Positions 56,529-64,000 of a DNA stretch of 64,000 nucleotides are shown here, in pieces (position 1 is the stretch's first letter; every line of letters begins with the position of its first letter). The notes beneath the pieces are model-generated. The model saw only the letters and a list, made by a program, of their open reading frames with translations. It did not search any database and was not told the origin of the DNA. Position numbers and translations under genes: made by a program. Location of the stretch: NCBI RefSeq assembly GCF_900119705.1, contig NZ_LT632322.1, forward strand, positions 372,001 through 436,000. Direction: 5' to 3'. The stretch comes from Murdochiella vaginalis. Its GTDB lineage: Bacteria > Bacillota > Clostridia > Tissierellales > Peptoniphilaceae.

Positions 56529-58309
56529 TAGATAAGATACTAAAAGACATCAAAGGCTTATTTAAGGTGCAAGATAAGGCAAAGTTTCTAAAGCAGAATA
56601 TTTCCTATCTTGCATTTTTCTATGTTGGAAACATCTTCTCTCACCATGTAAGAGCCTATACGGGTGGCGATGTTATAGATAAAATCTTTCAAGGAATATT
56701 AGAACTTAATACCATGAGCTTTATTCCGAGTATTCATGTGGCTGATATTTTAATGGGCGTAGGAGTGGCAGCTATAATTAAATTTATTGTCTATACCAAA
56801 GGCAAAAATGCAAAAAAGTTCAGACAGGGGAAAGAGTATGGATCAGCACGATGGGGAACTGCAAAAGATATTCAGCCTTATGTAGATGAGAAGTTTCAAA
56901 ATAATATCTTGCTTACTCAAACCGAGCGATTAACCATGAATGGTAGACCGGCAAATCCAAAGTATGCGAGAAATAAAAATGTACTTGTTATAGGTGGTTC
57001 TGGTTCAGGAAAGACAAGATTTTATGTAAAGCCAAATCTAATGCAAATGCACTCATCATATTGTGTAACAGATCCTAAAGGAACAATAGTCATTGAGTGT
57101 GGCAAGATGCTTGAAGATAATGGCTATGAGATAAAAATCTTAAATACCATCAACTTCAAAAAGAGCATGAAGTACAATCCATTCGCTTACATCAGAAGTG
57201 AAAAAGACATACTGAAACTGGTGCAGACAATTATTGCGAACACTAAGGGAGAGGGAGAAAAAGCAGGAGAAGATTTTTGGGTGAAAGCCGAAAAGCTCTA
57301 TTATACAGCTCTTATCGGATATATCTTCTATGAAGCTCCAAGAGAAGAAAAGAACTTTGCGACACTACTGGATATGATAGACGCTTCAGAAGTCAGAGAA
57401 GATGATGAAACCTATATGAATCCCATTGATAGACTGTTTGAAGCATTGGAAAAGAAAGAGCCTACGCACTTTGCAGTCAAGCAATATAAGAAATATAAGC
57501 TTGCAGCAGGAAAAACAGCAAAGTCTATTCTTATTTCATGTGGTGCAAGGCTTGCTCCTTTTGATATTCAAGAGCTTAGGGACTTGATGAAAGAAGATGA
57601 ACTTGAGCTTGATACTCTTGGAGATAGAAAGACAGCACTCTTTGTTATTATCTCTGATACAGATGATACTTTTAACTTTGTGGTGTCTATCATGTACTCA
57701 CAGCTATTTAACCTACTTTGTGATAAGGCAGATGATGAGTACGGAGGAAGATTACCTGTTCATGTAAGGTGCTTGCTTGACGAGTTTGCAAACATTGGCT
57801 TAATTCCGAAGTTCGAGAAGTTAATAGCGACAATCCGTTCAAGAGAAATTTCAGCAAGTATTATCTTGCAGGCACAATCTCAGTTAAAGGCAATCTACAA
57901 GGATAATGCAGATACGATTGTAGGTAACTGTGATAGCACCTTGTTTCTTGGCGGAAAGGAAAAGACAACACTTAAAGAGCTATCTGAAACACTTGGTAAA
58001 GAAACCATAGACCTGTATAATACATCGGAAACACGCTCCAATGCTAATAGTTATGGACTCAATTACCAAAAGACAGGAAAGGAGCTGATGAGTCAAGATG
58101 AGATAACGGTTATGGATGGTAGTAAATGTATTTTTCAGCTTCGAGGTGTCAGACCATTTTTGTCGGATAAATTCGATATTACAAAGCATAAGAATTACAA
58201 GTTACTTGAAGATTTTAATAAGAAAAATGCCTTTGATATTGAGGAATATATCAAGCGAAAAGGGAAAGCAAAATTAAATAGAGAAACGGTTATTACAAGA
58301 GTGCAGTAA
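56525..58309 (+). CDS. VirD4-type coupling protein, CD1115 family
   Basis: This 594-residue ATPase has two N-terminal membrane segments (ISYLAFFYVGNIFSHHV, ADILMGVGVAAIIKFIVYT), then GSARWGTAKDI, Walker A VIGGSGSGKTRFYVKPN, Walker B VRCLLDEFANIGLIPKFEKL and the terminal LRGVRPFLSDKFDI. It is the type IV coupling protein that delivers DNA to the conjugation channel. All conserved motifs are present. Confidence 0.96.
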   Translation: MIDKILKDIKGLFKVQDKAKFLKQNISYLAFFYVGNIFSHHVRAYTGGDVIDKIFQGILELNTMSFIPSIHVADILMGVGVAAIIKFIVYTKGKNAKKFRQGKEYGSARWGTAKDIQPYVDEKFQNNILLTQTERLTMNGRPANPKYARNKNVLVIGGSGSGKTRFYVKPNLMQMHSSYCVTDPKGTIVIECGKMLEDNGYEIKILNTINFKKSMKYNPFAYIRSEKDILKLVQTIIANTKGEGEKAGEDFWVKAEKLYYTALIGYIFYEAPREEKNFATLLDMIDASEVREDDETYMNPIDRLFEALEKKEPTHFAVKQYKKYKLAAGKTAKSILISCGARLAPFDIQELRDLMKEDELELDTLGDRKTALFVIISDTDDTFNFVVSIMYSQLFNLLCDKADDEYGGRLPVHVRCLLDEFANIGLIPKFEKLIATIRSREISASIILQAQSQLKAIYKDNADTIVGNCDSTLFLGGKEKTTLKELSETLGKETIDLYNTSETRSNANSYGLNYQKTGKELMSQDEITVMDGSKCIFQLRGVRPFLSDKFDITKHKNYKLLEDFNKKNAFDIEEYIKRKGKAKLNRETVITRVQ

Positions 58310-58412
58310 GTCTAAAGAACATAGATTTGCTGTTTTTTTATTACTCAAAATCAGGAGGTAAGATGATAAGGATACGAAGTCCCACTAAGGAAAACTAAAT
58401 AGCAAGAGTATC

Positions 58413-58450
58413 AGCGATTGGAAAAGAAAAAACTCCAGTCGCTTTTTTTA
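58413..58450 (+). terminator. Intrinsic terminator before the SSB gene
   Basis: The hairpin AGCGATTGGA with TCCAGTCGCT (one G-U) is followed by TTTTTTTATT. It splits the replication/coupling genes from the SSB-channel genes. Confidence 0.75.
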
Positions 58451-58475
58451 TTGAAAAGAAAAGGAGAAATTTTTA

Positions 58476-58787
58476 ATGAAGCAAGAAATGATTAACATCA
58501 ATGCCAACTTATTGGCAGAACCAACTTTTTCAAGTTTTGACAAAGATGGAGAAACGGTTGAGGTTGCAAACTTCACACTTGTAAAAAAGTATGGGAAAGG
58601 TAAAGAATATATCAATTGTGCAGCCTATGGTGAAAAGGCAGAAACAGCAAAAGCATTTGAAAAGGGCGATTTGATCCATATCTTTGGATACTTTAAGAAG
58701 CGTGAAAAAGATGGAAAGACTTACAAAAACTTTGTTGTGAAGTCATATAACAAGATTGAAAAGAAAGAAGAAAACGAGGAGGAATAA
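58476..58787 (+). CDS. Single-stranded DNA-binding protein, short element type
   Basis: This 103-residue OB-fold protein (NINANLLAEPTFSSFDKDGE, VEVANFTLVKKYGKGKEYIN, KGDLIHIFGYFKKREKDGKT) has an acidic end. This is the short SSB found in CTn/Tn1549-like elements, smaller than chromosomal SSB. It protects the transferred strand. It has its own ribosome-binding site (AAAGGAG) after the terminator. Confidence 0.9.
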   Translation: MKQEMININANLLAEPTFSSFDKDGETVEVANFTLVKKYGKGKEYINCAAYGEKAETAKAFEKGDLIHIFGYFKKREKDGKTYKNFVVKSYNKIEKKEENEEE

Positions 58788-58790
58788 ATT

Positions 58791-58905
58791 ATGGAATTTT
58801 TTACACAGGCAGTAAATGTATTAAAGATTTTAGTTATGGCAGTGGGTGCTGGTCTTGGAGCGTGGGGCGTAATTAACCTGATGGAAGGTTATGGCAATGA
58901 CAATC
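58791..58905 (+). CDS. Maff2-family membrane protein, 5' exon
   Basis: The ATG at 58791 opens MEFFTQAVNVLKILVMAVGA, then GLGAWGVINLMEGYGNDN, the typical start of Maff2 proteins in conjugative elements. The reading frame is broken after ...AATC at 58905 by a group II intron. It rejoins perfectly at 61677 (next residues PGAKSQGIKQ). The protein is a small pilin-like or channel membrane protein. Confidence 0.85.
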
Positions 58906-61676
58906 GGGCGACACGTTCGTAAGTGAAAAGCTTGCGCACAAAGTCGAAGGGCATTGACCCGAAAACTTTGGAGAACTGATATTCCGATTGGTGAAATGAG
59001 GGAGTAACGCCCTGAAGCGCCTACCTAATACTCCGAATGGCAGGAAACCATGCAACAGGTTTCCCCAAAAGATGTTATAGAGCTCGGTGAAGTCGGCAGA
59101 GAGCAGTCGTAAGTATGATTTTCAGACGATACACGAAAGCTGTCCAGCGGTGGATGGTGCTGCCTATATGCCGGGGTTCGGTTACCCATGGTCAGGATGA
59201 TAGAGATATCTGACGAATTTCTGAATGTACGAGTCTAAACGTTGATACTGTCGAAAGGCAGTACACCTTTTACGGTGGTGTCCGTGGATAAGTAAGACTG
59301 GTTGTTATGAAAGTCCATGCATCGTTACAGGCGATGCGGTTATGCATGACCGGATACAGGCTCAGAGGAAAGACCTAAAGGTATCCAATGATAGGAATAT
59401 CGGAACGTGGAAAGCTGGGAACATGGAGGCTGTTGCAGACCGATGAAGTGGTGGATGGGAATACCTTCGCGAGAGGGCAATAACCATTCTTTATTCCAGT
59501 GAGAGCAGTGGCATGGTACCTGTGAAGCCGTGAACAAGTAAGCGGTGGAGGGACGGCCACAAGTCGAATTCAGTAAAAATCATAAAATACACAACAAACA
59601 CAGCTTCGAGTATGACAAAGAAAATCCAAACTGAAAGGAGAGGATGCCTGTGCCCACTTCGGAGCAGCAAGAAAGGAAAAGTAAACAAAGAAAAATCCGC
59701 AATTCAGAGTATTACGACATGGAGTCAACCTTTGACCGCCTGTATGCCGAAAGCAAAAATGGAAAAACCTTCAATCATCTGATGGAAATCATTGAGAGCG
59801 AGGAAAACATCAAGCTGGCTTATCGGACGATCAAAAAGAATACAGGAAGTAATACGGCTGGTGTGGATAAGCGGACGATAAAAAGCCTCATGAAATTAAG
59901 TGAGGAAGAATACGTCCGCCAGATACGAAATCAATTCAGCAACTATCACCCGCGCCCCGTAAGGCGTGTGGAGATACCAAAGCCCAATGGAAAGATGAGA
60001 CCGCTGGGAATCCCCACGATCATAGACCGCATTGTCCAACAGTGCGTTTTACAGGTCATGGAGCCGATCTGTGAAGCAAAATTCAGTGAGAATTCAAACG
60101 GGTTCCGCCCGAATCGCTCTGCTGAAACAGCGATTGCACAGTGTATGCGGCTGGTGCAGGTACAACACCTGCATCATGTCGTTGATCTTGACATCAAAGG
60201 ATTCTTCGACAACATCAACCATACAAAACTGATCCGTCAAATCTGGGCATTGGGAATCCGTGACAAAAAGCTGATATGCATCATTAAGGAAATGCTGAAA
60301 GCGCCGGTCATCATGCCAAACGGTGAAAAGGTCTATCCGACCAAGGGAACACCACAGGGAGGAATCCTGTCACCGCTACTTGCAAATATCGTATTGAATG
60401 AACTGGATTGGTGGATTGCTTCCCAATGGGAAGAAATGCCAACCAAAACAGAATTCAAGATAAGAGAAAATGCGAGTGGCACAAAGATCAAGAGCCATTC
60501 TTACAGAGCTTTGCGCAGAAGCAGACTGAAAGAAATGCACGCGGTCAGATACGCAGATGATTTCAAAATCTTCTGTTCCTCTCATGAGGAAGCTGTCAGG
60601 GCCTATAAAGCCACAGAATTATGGCTGAAGGACAGACTGGGGCTGGATATCAGTCCTGATAAATCCAAGGTAGCGAACCTGAAACGGCAGTATTCTGAAT
60701 TTCTCGGATTCAAGCTGAAAGTTCGTAAAAAGGGCAGGAAATATGTCATTCGGTCTCATATGAGCGATAAGGCGTACAAAAAGGCGCATGAAAAGCTATC
60801 CGAAGAAGTGAAGAAGCTGGCTCATTCGTCAGAAGAAGCACAGTTCATGCAGTTACAGAAATACAATTCTGTTGTTGCAGGCCTTCACGAATACTACTGT
60901 ATTGCTACAGAAGTATCTCATGACTTCGGAAAGCTTGCCTTCAGTATTAACAAACAGCTCAGAAACAGGCTGAAAGGCGATCTGTCCAAAACAGGATATC
61001 TCAAGGATGGGTTTATCAAGCGGAAATATGGAGAAAGCAGACAGCTGAGATTTCTTCACAAGCGGCCTGTGGTTCCGGTGGGATTTGCACAGCCCAAGAA
61101 CGCCCAGCATAAACGCAAGGCGGTCAATAAGTATACGGTGGAAGGTCGTGAGTTGATTCATAAGAATCTTCAAATTGACACAGAAACAATGCTTTGGGTG
61201 ATGCGTAATCCTGTCCGGGGTCGATCTATAGAGTATGCGGATAACAGGATTTCACTGTATGCGGCGCAGTACGGCAAATGTGCTGTCACTGGGGAGACAA
61301 TGGCTCCTCATGACATCCACTGTCACCATAAGCTGCCGGTCAGCAAAGGTGGAACCGATGAATATGCCAACCTGATTTTGATTAAGAAGGATGTGCATAC
61401 CATCATCCATGCAACACAAGACCCAACAGTCGAGAGACTCCTGAAATTCCTTAATCTTGAACCAAAACAACTTGTAAAGCTTAACAAGCTTCGTGCATTG
61501 GCAGAAATGCCGCCCATTATTCTTTGAATGAAATGCTGTAACGAGGTGTGTAAGTTGTGTGCTTCATGTCCCAAAACTACTGAATTCGATGGAACGCCGT
61601 GTGCGGTGAAAGCCGCACGCACGGTGTGGAGCGGGGGAAAATCCTGAGATAATTTCAAGGGATTACCTATCGCTAT
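58906..61676 (+). mobile_element. Group II intron with intron-encoded reverse transcriptase
   Basis: This is a 2771-base intron. The 5' end reads GGGCGAC (consensus GUGYG) and the 3' end is AT, fitting the AY rule. Removing it restores the Maff2 frame exactly. Domain V is visible near 61592-61629 (GCCGTGTGCGG, loop with GAAA, CCGCACGCACGGTGT), followed by a domain VI-like stem to the 3' end. The 5' ribozyme part occupies 58906-59643, and an intact RT gene fills domain IV. Confidence 0.92.
59644..61527 (+). CDS. ltrA: Group II intron reverse transcriptase/maturase with HNH domain
   Basis: This 627-residue protein carries the RT fingers/palm (VEIPKPNGKMRPLGIPTIID, NSNGFRPNRSAETAI, VVDLDIKGFFDNINH, KGTPQGGILSPLLANI), the catalytic YADD in MHAVRYADDFKIF, a maturase X region with RNA-binding basic helices, and a C-terminal HNH endonuclease (YGKCAVTGETMAPHDIHCHH, KLPVSKGGTDEYANLILI). 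All catalytic residues look intact, so the intron may be mobile. The start lies directly after AAGGAGAGG. Confidence 0.95.
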   Translation: MPVPTSEQQERKSKQRKIRNSEYYDMESTFDRLYAESKNGKTFNHLMEIIESEENIKLAYRTIKKNTGSNTAGVDKRTIKSLMKLSEEEYVRQIRNQFSNYHPRPVRRVEIPKPNGKMRPLGIPTIIDRIVQQCVLQVMEPICEAKFSENSNGFRPNRSAETAIAQCMRLVQVQHLHHVVDLDIKGFFDNINHTKLIRQIWALGIRDKKLICIIKEMLKAPVIMPNGEKVYPTKGTPQGGILSPLLANIVLNELDWWIASQWEEMPTKTEFKIRENASGTKIKSHSYRALRRSRLKEMHAVRYADDFKIFCSSHEEAVRAYKATELWLKDRLGLDISPDKSKVANLKRQYSEFLGFKLKVRKKGRKYVIRSHMSDKAYKKAHEKLSEEVKKLAHSSEEAQFMQLQKYNSVVAGLHEYYCIATEVSHDFGKLAFSINKQLRNRLKGDLSKTGYLKDGFIKRKYGESRQLRFLHKRPVVPVGFAQPKNAQHKRKAVNKYTVEGRELIHKNLQIDTETMLWVMRNPVRGRSIEYADNRISLYAAQYGKCAVTGETMAPHDIHCHHKLPVSKGGTDEYANLILIKKDVHTIIHATQDPTVERLLKFLNLEPKQLVKLNKLRALAEMPPIIL

Positions 61677-61777
61677 CAGGTGCAAAGTCGCAGGGAATAA
61701 AGCAGCTTATGGCTGGAGGCGGTATCGTCTTAATCGGATTAAAGCTGATTCCGCTTCTTGCAAATGTACTCAAGTAA
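61677..61777 (+). CDS. Maff2-family membrane protein, 3' exon
   Basis: This exon encodes GAKSQGIKQLMAGGGIVLIG, then LKLIPLLANVLK. It contains the second membrane helix and the natural stop. Joined to 58791-58905 it gives a ~71-residue protein of normal family length. It lies 19 bases before the VirB6-like gene. Confidence 0.85.
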
Positions 61778-61796
61778 GAAGAAAAGGAGAAATTAA

Positions 61797-62660
61797 ATGT
61801 TTGGGATATTCGACAAGATAGAGGAGTTTTTCAAAGATCTTCTACTGGGCGGTATCCAAGCAAATCTTGAGTCCATGTTTCTTGACATCAACGATAAAGT
61901 TGGTGCGATTGCAACGGATGTGGGAAAGACACCGATGGGGTGGAACGGACAGGTTTTCAGCTTTATTAAAAGCATTAACGATTCCGTTATCATTCCCATT
62001 GCAGGGCTAATCATTACGGCAGTCCTTTGTATCGAGCTTATCAATATGGTTATGCAAAAGAACAATATGCACGATACGGATACCTTTGAATTTTTCAAAT
62101 ACATCATAAAGATGTGGATTGCCGTATGGTTAGTGTCTCATGCTTTTCAGTTTTCTATGGCAGTCTTTGATGTGGCACAGCACATGGTAAATAAAGCGGC
62201 AGGGGTTATCAATACCTCTGCCGTTATCTCCGGAGATCAGATTGTAACGATGGTAGAAGGCTTAAAGGATAAAGGTCTTGGAGAGCTTGTCATGATACTC
62301 TTTGAAACCTCGCTCATAAAGGTGGCAATACAGGTCATTTCTATTGTGATTATGTTGGTGGTTTACGGAAGAATGTTTGAGATATATGTTTACTCATCCG
62401 TTTCAGCCATTCCATTTGCCACAATGGGAAACAAAGAGTGGGGACAGATTGGAACGAACTATATCAAAGGCTTATTTGCCATAGGACTACAAGGACTCTT
62501 TTTAATGGTTTGTCTTGGAATATACGCAGTATTAGTTAAGACAATACAGATAACAGATATACACACAAGTACCTTTACGATACTTGGATATGCGGTTTTG
62601 CTGGGGTTAATGATGCTAAAGAGCGGAACGCTGGCTAAAAGCGTATTAAATGCACACTAA
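61797..62660 (+). CDS. VirB6/TrbL-like channel protein (CD0411 type)
   Basis: This 287-residue protein has about six membrane segments (VIIPIAGLIITAVLCIELIN, MWIAVWLVSHAFQFSMAVF, VAIQVISIVIMLVVYGRM, GLFAIGLQGLFLMVCLGIYA, ILGYAVLLGLMMLKSG) and follows Maff2. The layout and context are those of the VirB6/TrbL-like inner-membrane channel component of Tn1549-type elements. The start follows AAAAGGAGAAATTAA. Confidence 0.9.
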   Translation: MFGIFDKIEEFFKDLLLGGIQANLESMFLDINDKVGAIATDVGKTPMGWNGQVFSFIKSINDSVIIPIAGLIITAVLCIELINMVMQKNNMHDTDTFEFFKYIIKMWIAVWLVSHAFQFSMAVFDVAQHMVNKAAGVINTSAVISGDQIVTMVEGLKDKGLGELVMILFETSLIKVAIQVISIVIMLVVYGRMFEIYVYSSVSAIPFATMGNKEWGQIGTNYIKGLFAIGLQGLFLMVCLGIYAVLVKTIQITDIHTSTFTILGYAVLLGLMMLKSGTLAKSVLNAH

Positions 62661-62674
62661 AAGAAAGGATAGAT

Positions 62675-62941
62675 ATGATGAACAAAAGAAAAACAGTATT
62701 GATAGCAGTATCAGTTGGAACAAGTATTATGGCGGTGATGGATAGAATCAGGCTTCACAGCAAGGTGAATGACTTGGAAGAAAGAACAAAAGACATCGGT
62801 CGCTGCCACAATGATTTTTGTCTAATGCAGGAAAGATATAACAGAAGTACAGATGAACAGATTGCAAGTATTCAGGAAGAAATTGGCTCCGTATATGAGC
62901 ATATAGAGGAGCTTTCAAAGGATAAAGAAGATGGGAGGTAA
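62675..62941 (+). CDS. Small coiled-coil protein with membrane anchor
   Basis: This 88-residue protein has an N-terminal hydrophobic stretch (VLIAVSVGTSIMAVMD), then a charged coiled coil (LHSKVNDLEERTKDIGRCHN, EQIASIQEEIGSVYEHIEEL). It lies between the channel protein and PrgI. It is probably a structural part of the conjugation apparatus, but no family is recognised. Confidence 0.65.
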   Translation: MMNKRKTVLIAVSVGTSIMAVMDRIRLHSKVNDLEERTKDIGRCHNDFCLMQERYNRSTDEQIASIQEEIGSVYEHIEELSKDKEDGR

Positions 62942-62944
62942 GTT

Positions 62945-63334
62945 ATGGCATATGTACCTATCCCAAAAGACTTAAAGAAGGTAAAAACAAAGGTAGCATT
63001 CAACCTGACGAAAAGACAGCTTATCGGTTTTACGATTGCAGGACTGATTGGAATACCAATTTATTTATTTATGCGAAAGGTAGTTCCAAATGATATAGCA
63101 GTCATCTTTCTCATTGTGTCCACACTTCCCATATTTTTCATCACTCTTTTTGAAAAGGACGGACTTAGCTTTGAGAAATACTTTAAGTATGTTTACCTTC
63201 ATAAATTTTATCAGCCACAAAAAAGAGTGAGAAAGGAGGTTTACCTTGAAAGACAAAAGAAAGATTCAGCAGCTAAAGTTAGAACAAAACCAAAAGAAGT
63301 TAAGAAGTCAAAAACAGGACTTAAAGCAAAATAA
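62945..63334 (+). CDS. PrgI-family protein (VirB3-like)
   Basis: This 129-residue protein begins YVPIPKDLKKVKTKVAFNLT, has two membrane segments (LIGFTIAGLIGIPIYLFM, DIAVIFLIVSTLPIFFIT) and a basic tail. This is the PrgI/TcpE-like VirB3 counterpart, always located before the VirB4 ATPase. The VirB4 gene starts 89 bases inside it. Confidence 0.93.
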   Translation: MAYVPIPKDLKKVKTKVAFNLTKRQLIGFTIAGLIGIPIYLFMRKVVPNDIAVIFLIVSTLPIFFITLFEKDGLSFEKYFKYVYLHKFYQPQKRVRKEVYLERQKKDSAAKVRTKPKEVKKSKTGLKAK

Positions 63335-64000
63335 GGGAAAGTCTAAAAAAGATAGGGGCGGATTACTTGACCTTATCTTTAGGAAAGAGCCGAAAAGATA
63401 CACAGTTGAAGATACCATTCCCTACCTTAGACTTTTAAAAAGTGGGATATGTCAGATTGATGAAAAGCATTTTAATAAGAGTATCGCTTTTGAGGATATA
63501 AACTATCAGCTTGCCTTAGAAGAAGATAGGGATTTGATTTTTAATCAGTTTGCAAACTTTCTTAATTCTTTTGATCCAAGTATCAGCATCGAATTTTCAT
63601 ATATCAATCAGCTTGGTAGAAACGAAGAAATGAAATCAGCCATTCAAATACCGGATAAAAAGGACGGGTTTGACGATATACGCCTTGAGTTTCGAGAAAT
63701 GCTCAAGAGTCAGATTGTAAAGGGAAATAACGGACTGAAAAAATCAAAGTATGTAACCTTTACGGTGGAAGCGGATAATTTAGAGCAGGCAACATCAAAA
63801 CTTGAAAGACTGGAGATAGATATATTATCAAGTCTTAAAAGTATGGGAGTAAGAGCAGAAAGCTTGAACGGAGAGGAAAGACTAAAGATACTTCATGATG
63901 TTTTAAATCCGAATAAGACCTTTGAATTTTCATATAAAGACTTAAAGAAAAAGGAAAGTACCAAGACATATATTGTGCCTGATGAATTTAACTTTACACC
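63246..64000 (+). CDS. VirB4-type conjugation ATPase (CD1110 type), partial
   Basis: This gene runs off the right edge; about 250 N-terminal residues are visible. It starts at TTG 63246 behind AAAGGAGGTTTACC. Text is basic at first (KDKRKIQQLKLEQNQKKLRS), then FRKEPKRYTVEDTIPYLRLL, LKSGICQIDEKHFNKSIAFE and YQLALEEDRD, the N-terminal domain of TraE/VirB4-like ATPases in these elements. The Walker motifs lie beyond the window. It powers the conjugative channel. Confidence 0.88.
   Translation, partial: MKDKRKIQQLKLEQNQKKLRSQKQDLKQNKGKSKKDRGGLLDLIFRKEPKRYTVEDTIPYLRLLKSGICQIDEKHFNKSIAFEDINYQLALEEDRDLIFNQFANFLNSFDPSISIEFSYINQLGRNEEMKSAIQIPDKKDGFDDIRLEFREMLKSQIVKGNNGLKKSKYVTFTVEADNLEQATSKLERLEIDILSSLKSMGVRAESLNGEERLKILHDVLNPNKTFEFSYKDLKKKESTKTYIVPDEFNFT

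Noticed and set aside
1-64000. tRNA, rRNA or CRISPR-Cas loci
   Set aside because: I found no cloverleaf, rRNA segment, repeat-spacer array or cas-like protein anywhere in the window.

Overview
The window looks like accessory DNA from a low-to-mid GC Bacillota genome, most likely a Clostridia-type gut or oral anaerobe. The evidence is AGGAGG ribosome-binding sites throughout, a siphovirus-type prophage with HK97 packaging and capsid genes and large serine recombinases, and a Tn1549/CTn-type conjugative element. No core chromosomal gene, tRNA or rRNA was recognised. Base composition changes between blocks: the prophage is visibly GC-richer, the ABC transporter block near 45-46.6 kb is very AT-rich, and the conjugative element is AT-rich. 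This suggests a mosaic built by successive insertions.

Block 1 (1-40.7 kb) is a prophage, almost entirely on the minus strand, so it reads from high to low coordinates. It starts with a sigma-like regulator (40.2 kb). A replication/recombination module follows: a RecB-like nuclease (DUF2800), an ssDNA-binding protein (DUF2815), a family A DNA polymerase, a Rha regulator, a P4-type primase-helicase, a VRR-NUC nuclease, an SNF2 helicase and a late-regulator-like protein. Next come an HNH nuclease, the small terminase, S-adenosylmethionine synthetase, two DNA methyltransferases and several small proteins. The late genes then run from the large terminase through portal, protease, capsid, connectors and tail (with a -1 frameshift chaperone and a repeat-rich tape measure) to holin and GH25 endolysin. 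Three consecutive serine recombinase ORFs lie at the left edge. Short intrinsic terminators separate many genes. Two families of dispersed, precisely spaced non-coding elements mark the starts of transcription units. A 3.1-kb cargo segment (26.5-29.7 kb) with a DUF1906 lysin-like gene and an oppositely oriented membrane protein is flanked by ~105-bp direct repeats that each carry a terminator.

Block 2 (41.0-44.7 kb, plus strand) is a compact four-gene operon. It encodes a 332-aa protein, a middle component, a Rad50/SMC-like ATPase and an XRE-type regulator, and matches the ABC-three-component (ABC-3C) class of predicted conflict/defence systems. An inverted repeat sits on the first ribosome-binding site.

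Block 3 (44.7-53.8 kb) is a patchwork. It holds an AT-rich ABC-2 transporter operon whose upstream gene is truncated, fragments of a transposase and of an Eco57I/ISP-like methylase, and an intact six-gene operon. That operon encodes a secreted six-cysteine peptide, a lipoprotein, two FtsX-like permeases, an ABC ATPase and a membrane thioredoxin-like protein. I read it as a candidate disulfide-rich bacteriocin or toxin export/immunity system, and it is the best candidate here for something undescribed. A decayed IS256-family element and about 0.9 kb of unassignable debris follow.

Block 4 (53.8-64 kb, plus strand) is the start of a conjugative element: CD1845-like protein, RepA-N initiator, DnaC-like ATPase, PcfB, VirD4-type coupling protein, SSB, Maff2, VirB6-like, PrgI and a partial VirB4. 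A 2.77-kb group II intron with an apparently intact reverse transcriptase/HNH maturase interrupts the Maff2 gene.
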